DNA from: Bryobacterales bacterium
GTDB lineage: Bacteria; Acidobacteriota; Terriglobia; Bryobacterales; Bryobacteraceae
Length of the DNA stretch: 64,000 bases
Assembly: GCA_016713735.1 (NCBI GenBank)
Contig: JADJOP010000003.1
Coordinates: 124,001 to 188,000 of the forward strand
Reading direction: 5' to 3'
The notes below the pieces were generated by a model. That model had not been told where the DNA came from. It worked only from the letters and a program-made list of their open reading frames with translations, and did no database searches. The first letter of the stretch is position 1. Each line of letters begins with the position of its first letter. Positions 54,332 through 62,724 of this stretch are shown one piece after another. Made by a program: the position numbers and the translations under genes.

Positions 54332-54789
54332 GCTGTTGCCCTTTCATCCATGGCTGCCATCAGAATCGGCCGCGCCTGGTCTTTGCGCGTCGCGCGCGTG
54401 TTGGCGTGGTGCTCCTGGTCGTGATGAAGGTGGCACCACTGGCAGAGCGCAGCGAGGTTGTCCTCGAACATGTTGGCCGGGTTGTGGTCGAGATGGGCCA
54501 CCGTCAGCACCACACGCACGATGTAGCCGTGCCGGAGGGGCAGCTCGTCGGCATCCCAGCTCACGACCTGGCCGTTGTGGTCGAGGAGGCGTCTTCGAAC
54601 GACACCTTTTCGAAAGGATTCTTTGATCCACCACATGCGGCGGCCAGGCTCGACGATCTGATAAACCTCGGCGTGGTTAGGCTTGGTGCAGAACGCGCAG
54701 CAATGGCCGTCCCGTTCTAGGATGCGGGGCCGGATCTGTTTGCGCCACTCGGCGCCGTAGAAGTGCTTCAAGTCGGGTCGGATGGGCAT
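54328..54789 (-). CDS. HNH endonuclease
   Basis: A 153-residue protein from ATG 54789 with CCAFCTKPNHAEVYQIVEPG, then VLTVAHLDHNPANMFEDNLA and LCQWCHLHHDQEHH. This is a complete Zn-bound HNH site (AHLDHNP core plus CxxCHxxHD). It resembles HNH nucleases carried by many phages and plasmids. An N-terminal longer frame is low-complexity and was rejected. Confidence 0.85.
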   Translation of the reverse strand: MPIRPDLKHFYGAEWRKQIRPRILERDGHCCAFCTKPNHAEVYQIVEPGRRMWWIKESFRKGVVRRRLLDHNGQVVSWDADELPLRHGYIVRVVLTVAHLDHNPANMFEDNLAALCQWCHLHHDQEHHANTRATRKDQARPILMAAMDERATA

Positions 54790-54805
54790 GGCGGCGGCTC
54801 CTGTG

Positions 54806-55409
54806 TCATGCGGCGGCGGGTCGGTTTTCTTTGAGACGCCGCGCCACGGTGGCCTTGGAGATCCCCAACTGGGCGGCGATCTTGTTGAGGCTGAGGCCTT
54901 CGGTGTGCAGACGGTGAATTTCGTTGGCGTCGATTCTGGCCTTGGGGCGGTGGCAGAGCTTTCCTTGCGCCCGGGCTCGACGCAGGCCTGCGTGTACGCG
55001 TTCGGAAATCTGCCGGCGCTCCTCCTCATGAAGCCAAGCGAGCAATCCGATGATGGCCTCGCGCATCGGTCCGATGGTTCGCAGGAACTCTTCGCTGATG
55101 CTGATCAGCTCGACGCCTGAATCGCGCAGGCGGCGGATCAGGGTCAAGGCTTCGAAGGGGCCTCCGCGCGTGAGGCGGGAGAGCGAGAACACGATGAGCA
55201 CGTCGAACTCGCGCCGGGCCGCCGCGGCGAAGGCCTCGGCGAGCTGGGGTCGGTCCTCGAGGCCGGCCGCGCCGCTGATCTGCTCGGAAAAGGTGGCCAC
55301 CACACGCCATCCCCTGGCGGTGGGCATACTCGCTCAGCTCACGCTGTTGGTTCTCGACGGTTTGCCGGCCGTCGTCGGTCGATACCCGCAAGTAGATCGC
55401 GGCGCGCAT
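54806..55409 (-). pseudogene. Serine recombinase (resolvase/invertase family), one frameshift
   Basis: The N-terminus MRAAIYLRVSTDDGRQTVEN (catalytic Ser) and the rest (FDVLIVFSLSRLTRGGPFEA; C-terminal HTH NKIAAQLGISKATVARRLKE) lie in two frames. Removing one base of the C4 run at 55311-55314 joins them as HRQGWRVVATFSEQISGA, a normal resolvase of 200 residues. It is a small serine recombinase, so it may resolve multimers of the element or invert a segment. The ATG shares a TGATG overlap with the preceding gene. Confidence 0.85.
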
Positions 55410-55792
55410 CACAGTGCCTCCAGTGCTCGAAGAATTTCCCGGTGCGCCATCAGCTCGCGGAACAACTGCGTGTCGCCGCCTGGCGCATCGGGGTGCAGTT
55501 TTTTTGCCGCCGTCCGGAAGGCTCTTTCCCGAACGGTTGCGCTGCTGAGAACCTCATCGACGGGGGCGCCGCCGTGCACGGCAATGAACTTTGCCGCCAC
55601 CAGCATGCTCTGCAGCGATTGCTGGCGGCGCATCGGGCTCCAGTTTTGGCGTTGTGCGATCTCCTCGAAGAGTTCGGTGAGGATCCGCAGCTCCGGGGCC
55701 ATCTTGCCGCGCTTGTCGGGCGGCTGGTTCCAGGGCAGGTCCTTGTGGCTGGTGAGGATCTGGACGATCCGGTTGGTGAGTTCAGTCAGCAT
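55409..55792 (-). CDS. J-domain-like protein (127 aa)
   Basis: The C-terminal part reads ERAFRTAAKKLHPDAPGGDT and LFRELMAHREILRAL, matching helices II-III of a J domain with the HPD tripeptide that stimulates Hsp70 ATPase. The N-part is helical. It may recruit host DnaK to replication or assembly, as some phage and plasmid systems do. It lies directly beside the iteron region. Confidence 0.55.
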   Translation of the reverse strand: MLTELTNRIVQILTSHKDLPWNQPPDKRGKMAPELRILTELFEEIAQRQNWSPMRRQQSLQSMLVAAKFIAVHGGAPVDEVLSSATVRERAFRTAAKKLHPDAPGGDTQLFRELMAHREILRALEAL

Positions 55793-56306
55793 CGGCTTCT
55801 CTCTCTCTCTCTCTCAATCGAGAATTGTTTTGTAGTGGGGGTAGGGGTAAGACCACAACGACCACCGAACGAACACGGAGGGAGGGGCCTCGCGCGCGGT
55901 GGGGGTTGATGTGGATAGGGGCCTGACGCGACGCATACCCCTCTTCCGGTGAGACGCGAATACAGGGCGAAGATCGGGTAAGAGGAATAGGCGGAAAGCG
56001 GGATAAGCGGGAAAAGCGGGAAAAGGGGGTACTTGCTCCATTATCCACCATTTAATCAATGACTTACAATTTGAACTTATCGCGCAAATGCGTTGCGGGA
56101 TAAGCGGGATAAGGTGTCTCAGAAGGGGGACTTCTACTTCTTTTCCCGCAATCTGAATGCGCGTTAAGATTCCCTGTACGCTGTTGATTCCACTCAACAT
56201 TAAAATACTTTTAAGCGTTAACCCGCACATCGAATGCGGGAAAAGTTTTTCTCGTAACTTGCTTACAATCATCGACATAGAGTCAGCCTGTCTCAAAAGT
56301 AGGTAC
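55793..56306. other. Non-coding region holding the putative replication origin
   Basis: About 510 bp with no convincing gene. It begins with a CT microsatellite (near 55799-55815) and becomes AT-rich from about 56040, unlike the rest of the window. Most copies of the 9-bp iteron described separately lie here. A small open frame crossing the iterons on the minus strand was rejected. Confidence 0.65.
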
Positions 56307-56324
56307 TTATCCCGCTTTTCCCGC
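55998..56324. repeat. Iteron array: nine copies of GCGGGAWAA
   Basis: Direct copies at 55998-56006, 56007-56015, 56016-56024, 56095-56103, 56104-56112 and 56236-56244; inverted copies at 56141-56149, 56307-56315 and 56316-56324. The copies are perfect for the GCGGGA[AT]AA core. Arrays of this kind next to a replication gene are typical origins of plasmids and phages. The last two overlap the end of the DUF3987 gene. Confidence 0.8.
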
Positions 56325-58093
56325 TTTAATGTACTTACTCTCTCTTTCTCTCCCTCTCCCCTCCAGTTCGTTCAAACGCCGCTGGACGCCTTCGAAATTG
56401 GCCTCGGTGATGGCTCTAACCTCGCTGTGCGGATCGGCTGTGAGCTGCTCTTGGTAGATGCGCAGAAGGTCGTAGTAGCGGTCGATCTCGGCTTCCCGGT
56501 CCTCTGGCGTTGGATCTGGCGCCGATGCCTTCATCTGGCTCCTGTACTCTTTCAGCGCGGCCCCTTCCAAACCACAGGGCGCTGCCGAGAGCAGATAGGC
56601 GATGGGGGAAGTGGATCTTGCCGGTGCGGATGGTGGGCATTTGCAGCGCTACGAAGTGGGCAATCTCCTGGGGCGTGCAATCCGGTGCGCGCAACCGGCA
56701 GGCCTGCCACAGCTCCTCGGCCTGGCGGTCGGTGTACTGCGGGATCATCTCGCGCAGCGTGCGGCCCAGCTCGGGCGGGGCCTGGCCGTCGCGGTTGGCC
56801 AAGACCCACACTTCGCGCGGCCGTCCCATGGTGGACACGCGGCTGCTTTGGATGAGGTTGCGGTAGGCCAGGGAGCGCAGGATGCTCTCCATCTCCTCTT
56901 TCGTCTTGTGCTTGTTGAACAGATTGTGAAGTTCGTTCTTGGTGAGGCCCTCCGGGTTGGCCTTGAGTTGGGAGAGTATGGTGTCGCCCACTGGGGTGCC
57001 GGTCTGCTGGCCGAAGATATGGAACACGCAGCGCTCGGAAAACTGCCACAGCGCGATGGCTGCGGTGAGGTGCTCCGGCCGCACAACCGCTGATCGATCC
57101 AGCAAAGCGTAGATGCAGGAAAGGCGACTCACGTGTCCTTCGGCGCGGCCGGTGAGGGAACCGGAGATACCGGGCGTCTCGTCGGGCAGCTGGTGATAGA
57201 ACTCGTCCCACAGCGGCTCGGTTTCAGGGGCGAGTTCCAGTCTTCCCACGCTCCGGGCGAAGTGCGCCGCCGCCGCGAACCGTTCGTAGAGCGAGGCCAT
57301 GTCGGGCTCCTGCCGGTTCTGGCGGGAGATTTTGCGCTTGCGGCGAACCGAGATCCAGATAAACCGGTTGGCAAAGCCGTTGGCTTGTTCGGTGCGGGTC
57401 AACTTCTCGCGTAGCTCTTCGTTGGTGATGTGGCCGATGATGGAGACGTGCGCATCGGTCGCGCACGTGGGGCTCTTGGTCAACGCCTGCAGCCAACCTG
57501 TATCCCAGGCGTTTCGGATCATGGGTGACAGGATGTTTCCTTGCCGGCCTGCAGCCGAGAGCACGCCGGCGAACTCCGGTTCGATGATGAGGAGTCGCTT
57601 GTCGACGGTCTCGGATTCGGGGCCTTCTTTGTCCTTCACGGGCTCGATGAGTCCTTCTCCGGAGCTGAGGCCGGACTCGATGCGGCGCTTGGCCCAGTCG
57701 GCATCCGCGGCTTTGAGCGCGTCAACGGCGCGCGCCCATGAAGTTCCTTTGCGTCCACGGCCGCTGCGGCCCGTCAGCACGCAGAACTCATTCATGAAGT
57801 GCTTGGAACCGTCGTTCACGATGTGAGCGCTTCGCCCGATGAGGTTGCCGAATCCGATCAGCAACTGCACCAGGATGGCGTTGGGGTCGCCTTCAGTGGC
57901 GAGGTTCAAGCGTGCGTGCGATCTCACCGGCCACACCATGAAACGCCTGCGGCTCCAACTCTGCCGGCCAACCTTCGGGCGCGGGGATCATCTCGCAGAA
58001 CTGTGGGGGCTTCTCCGCGCCTCCTTGGGGGAACTCGGCTGGTTGCCGGAGCTGGGATGGGCGGGACATTCGAGGTTTGGGCATTGCGCTCAC
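56307..58093 (-). pseudogene. DUF3987 replication (primase/helicase-like) protein, two frameshifts
   Basis: The N-terminus (EGWPAELEPQAFHGVAGEIA), central ATPase and C-terminus lie in three frames. Removing one base near 57898-57905 and one from the G5 run 56604-56608 gives a continuous 594-residue protein. The P-loop is the atypical LTGRSGRGRKGTSW of this family, and the Walker B-like strand is RLLIIEPEFAGVL. After the second join, IAYLLSAAPCGLEGAALKEY leads to a charged C-terminal tail. DUF3987 proteins are plasmid and phage replication factors; the adjacent iterons support that. The longest single frame is 56416-57939. Confidence 0.85.
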
Positions 58094-58371
58094 AGGTTGA
58101 CCTTTGGGGAAGAGATCAGGCCCGCCTGATGTGCGCACTGCGGGCACACCAGGCGGGGATTGGCGAAGCTCATCCACTTCGAGACGTCGCCCTTTTCAGC
58201 CATCTCGTATTCCGCGCACTCGTGGCAAAGGACGAAGCCGGGCGCGCCTGGCGTGGCTGGGGACTGGTGCGCGGCGGCGGTCCCTGAGCACACGTGATGG
58301 CAGACGTTGTAGCAGGAGAGCTGAATCCCGTGCCGGTCGCAAACAACCTTCGGATACCGGAACGGGCGCAT
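58090..58371 (-). CDS. Small Cys-rich protein (93 aa)
   Basis: From ATG 58371 the product carries VVCDRHGIQLSCYNVCHHVC, FVLCHECAEYE and LVCPQCAHQAG, three Cys knuckles consistent with two zinc sites. Its TGA overlaps the GTG of the DUF3987 gene (GTGA). Possibly a DNA- or RNA-binding regulator. Confidence 0.65.
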   Translation of the reverse strand: MRPFRYPKVVCDRHGIQLSCYNVCHHVCSGTAAAHQSPATPGAPGFVLCHECAEYEMAEKGDVSKWMSFANPRLVCPQCAHQAGLISSPKVNL

Positions 58372-58400
58372 GATGCGGGCCTCGGCCAGGTCCGGGGCGC

Positions 58401-58697
58401 TCAATTCGGCACCCCGTACTTGAACTTCGCGCTGTGCCAGGAGCGGTGCACCTTCAAGCGGCGTCTCTTGTTGAGGCGGTTCTGGGCGAGCACGCAGAGG
58501 CAGGGCTCGCATATCATGCGAACCGTCTCCACGCTCGGCTTGGAAGCCAGGCACTCGGCGCAGAGGCACTCGCCTGGCTGCGTCTCAGTGCATTCGACGA
58601 AGTGCGCGGGTTCAGCTCCATCGACGACGTGCCGGCAGATGATGTACCAGCGTTGGCGGCCGTGGCGTTCGCAGTGGATGAGGTTTTCGTTGCTCAT
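58401..58697 (-). CDS. Small Cys-rich protein (98 aa)
   Basis: ATG 58697 overlaps the stop of the upstream gene (ATGA). Motifs LIHCERHGRQRWYIICRHV, ECLCAECL and RMICEPCLCVL suggest paired zinc sites. It resembles its neighbour at 58090-58371 in overall plan (CxxHG near the start, later CxxC pairs). No family was recognised. Confidence 0.6.
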   Translation of the reverse strand: MSNENLIHCERHGRQRWYIICRHVVDGAEPAHFVECTETQPGECLCAECLASKPSVETVRMICEPCLCVLAQNRLNKRRRLKVHRSWHSAKFKYGVPN

Positions 58698-58966
58698 GCT
58701 TCGATGCCCTCCGATGGCTGGTGGCACCGGCAGTGGCAAGCATCCTCACACTGAGAGTGGAATCCGCCCAAGCATGGGTTGCTGATGAAGAACCGGCCGC
58801 GCTGCGTGCCGTTGGCTGCTGGTTCTGGTTGATCTGCGCTGCTGTACAACCATGAGGCCAGCTCGCCGACGTTGTCGAAGGTGAAGCGGTCTTCGTCGGT
58901 TGCGTTGTCCTGAACTCGGCCGCTGCCATCGGTGTGCAGTTTGAGCACAAGGTCGGCTTTCAGCAC
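58694..58966 (-). CDS. Small protein with C-terminal Cys/His cluster (90 aa)
   Basis: MLKADLVLKLHTDGSGRVQD opens a soluble domain and HSQCEDACHCRCH near the end forms a Cys/His-rich cluster. It belongs to the chain of tiny overlapping genes at the start of the replication operon. Confidence 0.55.
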   Translation of the reverse strand: MLKADLVLKLHTDGSGRVQDNATDEDRFTFDNVGELASWLYSSADQPEPAANGTQRGRFFISNPCLGGFHSQCEDACHCRCHQPSEGIEA

Positions 58967-58992
58967 ATTCTCTCTGCGCCTGAGCAGGTCGA

Positions 58993-59340
58993 TCAGGTGA
59001 TGGACACACAGCAGTCCTGGGGAACGGTGGGGCGCTCATTCAGCCCTCGGAGGCTCACTTCCTGTTCGGCAAGCGTGCGCTCACCAAGGCCGCGCTTGGA
59101 TTCGGCCCACGTTGAGCGGCCGAGGTCCATGCAGCAGGGAGAGCAGAGATCGCGCTCGGCAAATACACTGGCGAGTGCAACTGGCAGGGCCAAGTTGAAC
59201 CTGTTGAGCTGCGATGCAAGTTCGCCGGCTGTTGCCTGGCAGACCTTACATCTGTCGGTTGGCTGGATGAGCTGTTGAGCGTCGTTGTGGCGGCGCGTGG
59301 GCGTGTGCGAGGGATTGGTAGCGGTCAACGGAATTTCCAT
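58993..59340 (-). CDS. Small Cys-pair protein (115 aa), first gene of the leftward operon
   Basis: Contains DRCKVCQATAGELASQL and ERDLCSPCCMDLGRSTW, two CxxC knuckles as in short zinc-binding regulators. It starts about 85 bp inside attR, so its promoter must lie near the element's end. No family was recognised. Confidence 0.55.
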   Translation of the reverse strand: MEIPLTATNPSHTPTRRHNDAQQLIQPTDRCKVCQATAGELASQLNRFNLALPVALASVFAERDLCSPCCMDLGRSTWAESKRGLGERTLAEQEVSLRGLNERPTVPQDCCVSIT

Positions 59341-59424
59341 TCCGCTGAGGGCTGGCTTGGGTTCGGTGCGGAGCTGGCGTGGGCGGGCGCATCAGGCGTG
59401 CAGCCGGGCGAGGGCTCGCCGAGA

Positions 59425-59472
59425 CTGCAAAACCTTTATTCGGGGGTTCGATTCCCCCCCGCGCCTCCAACA
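59425..59472. repeat. attR: 48-bp direct repeat
   Basis: Identical to 34734-34781 (3' half of tRNA-Cys through CCA plus three bases). The 5' half of the tRNA is absent here, so this is a duplicated end and not a second tRNA gene. Confidence 0.95.
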
Positions 59473-59612
59473 CACCCGCCCGGTTCTGCGTTTGAATTCC
59501 CGGCACATGGGTTCGACAATACGGGTCAGTCCTGCGTGAAGAGGCTCGACGAATAGGTGAGGTCCGGCCCGTTCTGCGGTATCTGGCACACCGGGTGGAA
59601 ATCAACCACGGC

Positions 59613-60728
59613 TTAGCGGCGTCTCACGGCCAGCGCCGCCCGCAGAGCCGCCTGATACATCGCGGCCACTCGCGCCGCATCGTGCTCCCGGTGAATGTAG
59701 GCAGCCGCGGCCGACCCCATTCGCCGCAGGCCTTCGCGATCGCTCAGCGCCCAATGCCAATAGGAGAGCAGTTGCTCTTCTTCACACAGCCCTGGATCGC
59801 AGAGCATGCACACCCCTAGGGGAAACCGTGACGTCTCTTCCCCCGCCGTGAGCATCGTGGCGCACCCTGCGCCCATCATGCCAACGGCAATGCCCGAACT
59901 CTCGCCGGCCGACGGGTAGCGCAGATTGAGGCAGAGATCCACCGCAGCCGCATGGAGCCAAAACTCACGTTCCGGCAGGTAGCCCGTGCGGACCACGCCT
60001 GGTTGGGACAACTCCGCCGCGTAGTTGCGCTCGAGCTCGGGCGACACAAACTCACCGGCGATCAACAGCCGCACAGGTGCGCCGCGTGCGCGCAAACGCG
60101 CATAGGCGCGCAACACCGCCCCCAGCCGCTTGGTTTCGCGCAAGTGTCCGAACACACCAGCCATCACTTCGTTTTCAGAGACCCGCAACGCGGCACGCAG
60201 TGACACTACATCGCGTCGATCGGGAAGCTGCGCCGGTGTCCACAAATGCGGAATTTCCACCACGGTGGCGCGCGGAGCATGGCGCAAAACCGTGGCGCCT
60301 GCACCCGGATTGTGGACAATCACGGCGAGCGATTCGCGGCAGACGCGGGCGATCATCGGCCACTCGAAGTAAGCCGCGTCGATGCCCGATTGCGACCGCC
60401 CCCGCCACAACTCGTGCGCCAATCCGCGATGCCACTCGCCGTAGTTGAAGACAAACTCCTCGACGTAGGCGCGCTCCTCGAGGCGTCCAAGAAAGAAGTG
60501 ATGGAGCAGAGCATCGTGCAAGACGACTACGCCCGGCTTGCGCAGAGCCCGCTCATAGATGTCGCGATGCAGGCCGTTGTTACCGAGATGATACAAGTCG
60601 ATGTCGCACGTTTCGGCTGTATTGCACACGACCTCGGCGTGTTGCCGCAATTGGCGCAACAGCGCGGCCGAGTAGTCGGCCACGCCTGTGGCGGCGGGCG
60701 GCAGTGGACTGTGAAAGCCGACCTTCAC
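59613..60728 (-). CDS. Glycosyltransferase family 4
   Basis: A 371-residue GT4-like enzyme. VKVGFHSPLPPAATGVADYS is the acceptor-domain opening typical of GT4 proteins, VMAGVFGHLRETKRLGAVLR opens the donor domain, and RYPSAGESSGIAVGMMGAG is in the position of the EX7E motif. GTG 60728 was preferred because it lies five nt past the YggS stop; a TTG at 60761 would overlap. Before integration it converged on tRNA-Cys. Confidence 0.85.
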   Translation of the reverse strand: MKVGFHSPLPPAATGVADYSAALLRQLRQHAEVVCNTAETCDIDLYHLGNNGLHRDIYERALRKPGVVVLHDALLHHFFLGRLEERAYVEEFVFNYGEWHRGLAHELWRGRSQSGIDAAYFEWPMIARVCRESLAVIVHNPGAGATVLRHAPRATVVEIPHLWTPAQLPDRRDVVSLRAALRVSENEVMAGVFGHLRETKRLGAVLRAYARLRARGAPVRLLIAGEFVSPELERNYAAELSQPGVVRTGYLPEREFWLHAAAVDLCLNLRYPSAGESSGIAVGMMGAGCATMLTAGEETSRFPLGVCMLCDPGLCEEEQLLSYWHWALSDREGLRRMGSAAAAYIHREHDAARVAAMYQAALRAALAVRRR

Positions 60729-60732
60729 TGTG

Positions 60733-61404
60733 TCACTCGCTGGGTTTGACTCGCCGGCCAAACAACGCCGTGCCGACGCGGATGTGCGTTGCGCCTTCTT
60801 CGATGGCCACCTCGAAGTCGTTCGACATGCCCATGGAGAGCGCGCTCAAGCCGTGCGCTTCGGCCAGTTGGCGCAGGCGGCGGAAGTAGGGGCGCGAGGG
60901 CTCGGGGTCCTCGGTCCACGGCGGCATGGTCATCAACCCGCGGAGGCGCAGCCGCGGGCAAGCGCTTACGGCTTCGATGAGCGACGGCAACTCCTCGGGG
61001 GCGGCCCCATGCTTGGCCTCTTCCTCAGAGAGCTTCACTTCCAGGAAGACCTCCAGCGTGCCTTCGGCCTGCTCATTCAGGCGGCGCGCCAGCCTGGCGG
61101 AGTCGACGGTTTGGATCGTGTGAAACAGCTCCACGGCGCGGCGCGACTTATTCGACTGCAGATGCCCGATGAGGTGAATGTGCGCTCCCGGCAGCTCCGG
61201 CAGTTGGGGGAACTTGGATTCAAACTCCTGCACATAATTCTCGCCAAACTCGCGTAAGCCCAACGCATATGCGTCCACGATGGCCTGGGCCGGAAACACC
61301 TTGGTGACGGCAATCAGCGTCACCCCCTCACGCCGACGGCCGGCCCGTGCGCAAGCGGCCTGGATGCGTTCCTCGACGCGGGAGAGATTTTCGGCGAGCA
61401 CCAC
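60733..61404 (-). CDS. yggS: YggS/PLPBP-type pyridoxal 5'-phosphate homeostasis protein
   Basis: A 223-residue alanine-racemase-like barrel. Lys in LIAVTKVFPAQAI binds PLP; GENYVQEFESK, HLIGHLQSNKSR and SMGMSNDFEVAIEEGATHIR are family signatures. It buffers PLP and keeps amino-acid pools balanced in the cytoplasm. GTG start at 61404; divergent from the next gene with 33 bp between. Confidence 0.93.
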   Translation of the reverse strand: MVLAENLSRVEERIQAACARAGRRREGVTLIAVTKVFPAQAIVDAYALGLREFGENYVQEFESKFPQLPELPGAHIHLIGHLQSNKSRRAVELFHTIQTVDSARLARRLNEQAEGTLEVFLEVKLSEEEAKHGAAPEELPSLIEAVSACPRLRLRGLMTMPPWTEDPEPSRPYFRRLRQLAEAHGLSALSMGMSNDFEVAIEEGATHIRVGTALFGRRVKPSE

Positions 61405-61437
61405 TACTCATCATAGAGACGACCCTTCGCAGCCGCC

Positions 61438-62709
61438 ATGCCGAAACCGACGGCCAGCCCGATTCCCCCGCCCGAGGTTCTGCTCGGGTTCATCCAACGG
61501 TTCCTCGACCAGGCCCGCGAACCGGTGCTGCTCGAACCCGGCGCTCCGCTGATCGCCATCACCGCCGAGCGCCTTGCGCTGTCGCCCTCGGCGCGCGGTC
61601 TGCGGCTGGAAGCCTGGGATGAGACGGCCAACTGTAACCGCCGCGTCATCGGCGTGCGCGAGTGTGGTCCGGGCAAGGTCGAGTTGGAGATCGAGAAGTT
61701 CGGCGGCAAGCGGGGCCGGCTCGTGCTGGCCGATCGCGCCCGTCCCTTGCACCAGGGGCTGCCGCGCGAAGCCGGACGGATGGTCTTCGCCGAACGCTTC
61801 CGCGATTTCCTCTGCCGCCAGTTCCCAGGCTGGCGCCTGGACGACCTCACGGCCCACGGAGACAAGGAGCACTCGCTGTCGCAGATCTACCCGCGCGCCA
61901 TGGTCGTGCAAGGGCAGCGCGCCTGGGCCGCCATCGCCGCGCCGCCGGAAGACAGCGGCGACCGGTTGCTCACCTTCGGCCTCATCTGGCACAACTATCT
62001 CCGCCTGCGCGAACGCGGCCTTCACGTCGAAGGCCTGGCGCTGCTGCTGCCGCAAGGCCGTGCGCGCACCACCTGCCTGCGTGTGCGCTGGCTCAACCCG
62101 CGGCCGGTTCGCGTCGCCGTGTTTGAATATGACGCCCAGTTGTGGGAACGGTCCGTTGAGGTGGCGCAGGGCAACCTGGACACGGTCCTGCACCCCGCCT
62201 CGCGTCCCGCGCCGCGCCCCGCTCACCCGCGGCCCGAACACGGCCCGGAATGGTGGCTCGAGCAGACCATCCGCGCCAACCCGCGCCTCATCGACGCCCA
62301 CCTGTGCCGCGAGCCTGTTTATGGACAGGTGCCGGTGGTGGCGGGCGTTGAACGCGGCCTCATCGATCTGCTCGCGGCCACGGACGACGGCCGCCTCACC
62401 GTCATGGAATTGAAAGCGAGCGAAGACCCGCACCTGCCGATACAGGCGTTGGATTACTGGATGCGCGTCGCCTGGCACGCCGAGCGCGGGGAGTTCCCGG
62501 CGGCCGGCTACTTCCCCGGCATCGCACTGCGCGCTGCCCCCCCGCGCCTCATCCTGGTCGCCCCGTCGCTCGAATTCCACCCCACCACGGAGATCCTGCT
62601 CAGCTACCTCAACCCGTCGATCGAGGTGGAGCGGGTCGGGCTGGCGGTAGAATGGCATAGGCAGATCCGGGTGTCGTTCCGTCTCCAGGGCACAAGACGG
62701 CCCGGCTAA
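61438..62709 (+). CDS. Uncharacterised protein with PD-(D/E)XK-like C-terminal motif
   Basis: A 423-residue protein. The N-half (ALSPSARGLRLEAWDETANC) is beta-rich and unrecognised. Near residues 300-330 GLIDLLAATDDGRLTVMELK followed by ASEDPHLPIQALDYW fits the restriction-like nuclease core (Asp in LIDLL, then ELK, then a Gln helix). It could be a DNA repair or defence nuclease, or an inactive relative. The downstream gene starts 15 nt later and is probably cotranscribed. Confidence 0.6.
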   Translation: MPKPTASPIPPPEVLLGFIQRFLDQAREPVLLEPGAPLIAITAERLALSPSARGLRLEAWDETANCNRRVIGVRECGPGKVELEIEKFGGKRGRLVLADRARPLHQGLPREAGRMVFAERFRDFLCRQFPGWRLDDLTAHGDKEHSLSQIYPRAMVVQGQRAWAAIAAPPEDSGDRLLTFGLIWHNYLRLRERGLHVEGLALLLPQGRARTTCLRVRWLNPRPVRVAVFEYDAQLWERSVEVAQGNLDTVLHPASRPAPRPAHPRPEHGPEWWLEQTIRANPRLIDAHLCREPVYGQVPVVAGVERGLIDLLAATDDGRLTVMELKASEDPHLPIQALDYWMRVAWHAERGEFPAAGYFPGIALRAAPPRLILVAPSLEFHPTTEILLSYLNPSIEVERVGLAVEWHRQIRVSFRLQGTRRPG

Positions 62710-62724
62710 GCCAGCGGGGCCTTT

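Noticed and set aside
55799..55815. CRISPR-like or tandem repeat
   Set aside because: It is a simple CT microsatellite with no spacer structure; no CRISPR array was seen in the window.
55814..56296. 160-residue minus-strand open frame across the iteron region
   Set aside because: Its sequence is largely made by the repeats and AT-rich tract and shows no coding pattern.
59425..59472. Second tRNA gene
   Set aside because: Only the 3' half of tRNA-Cys is present; it is the right attachment repeat.
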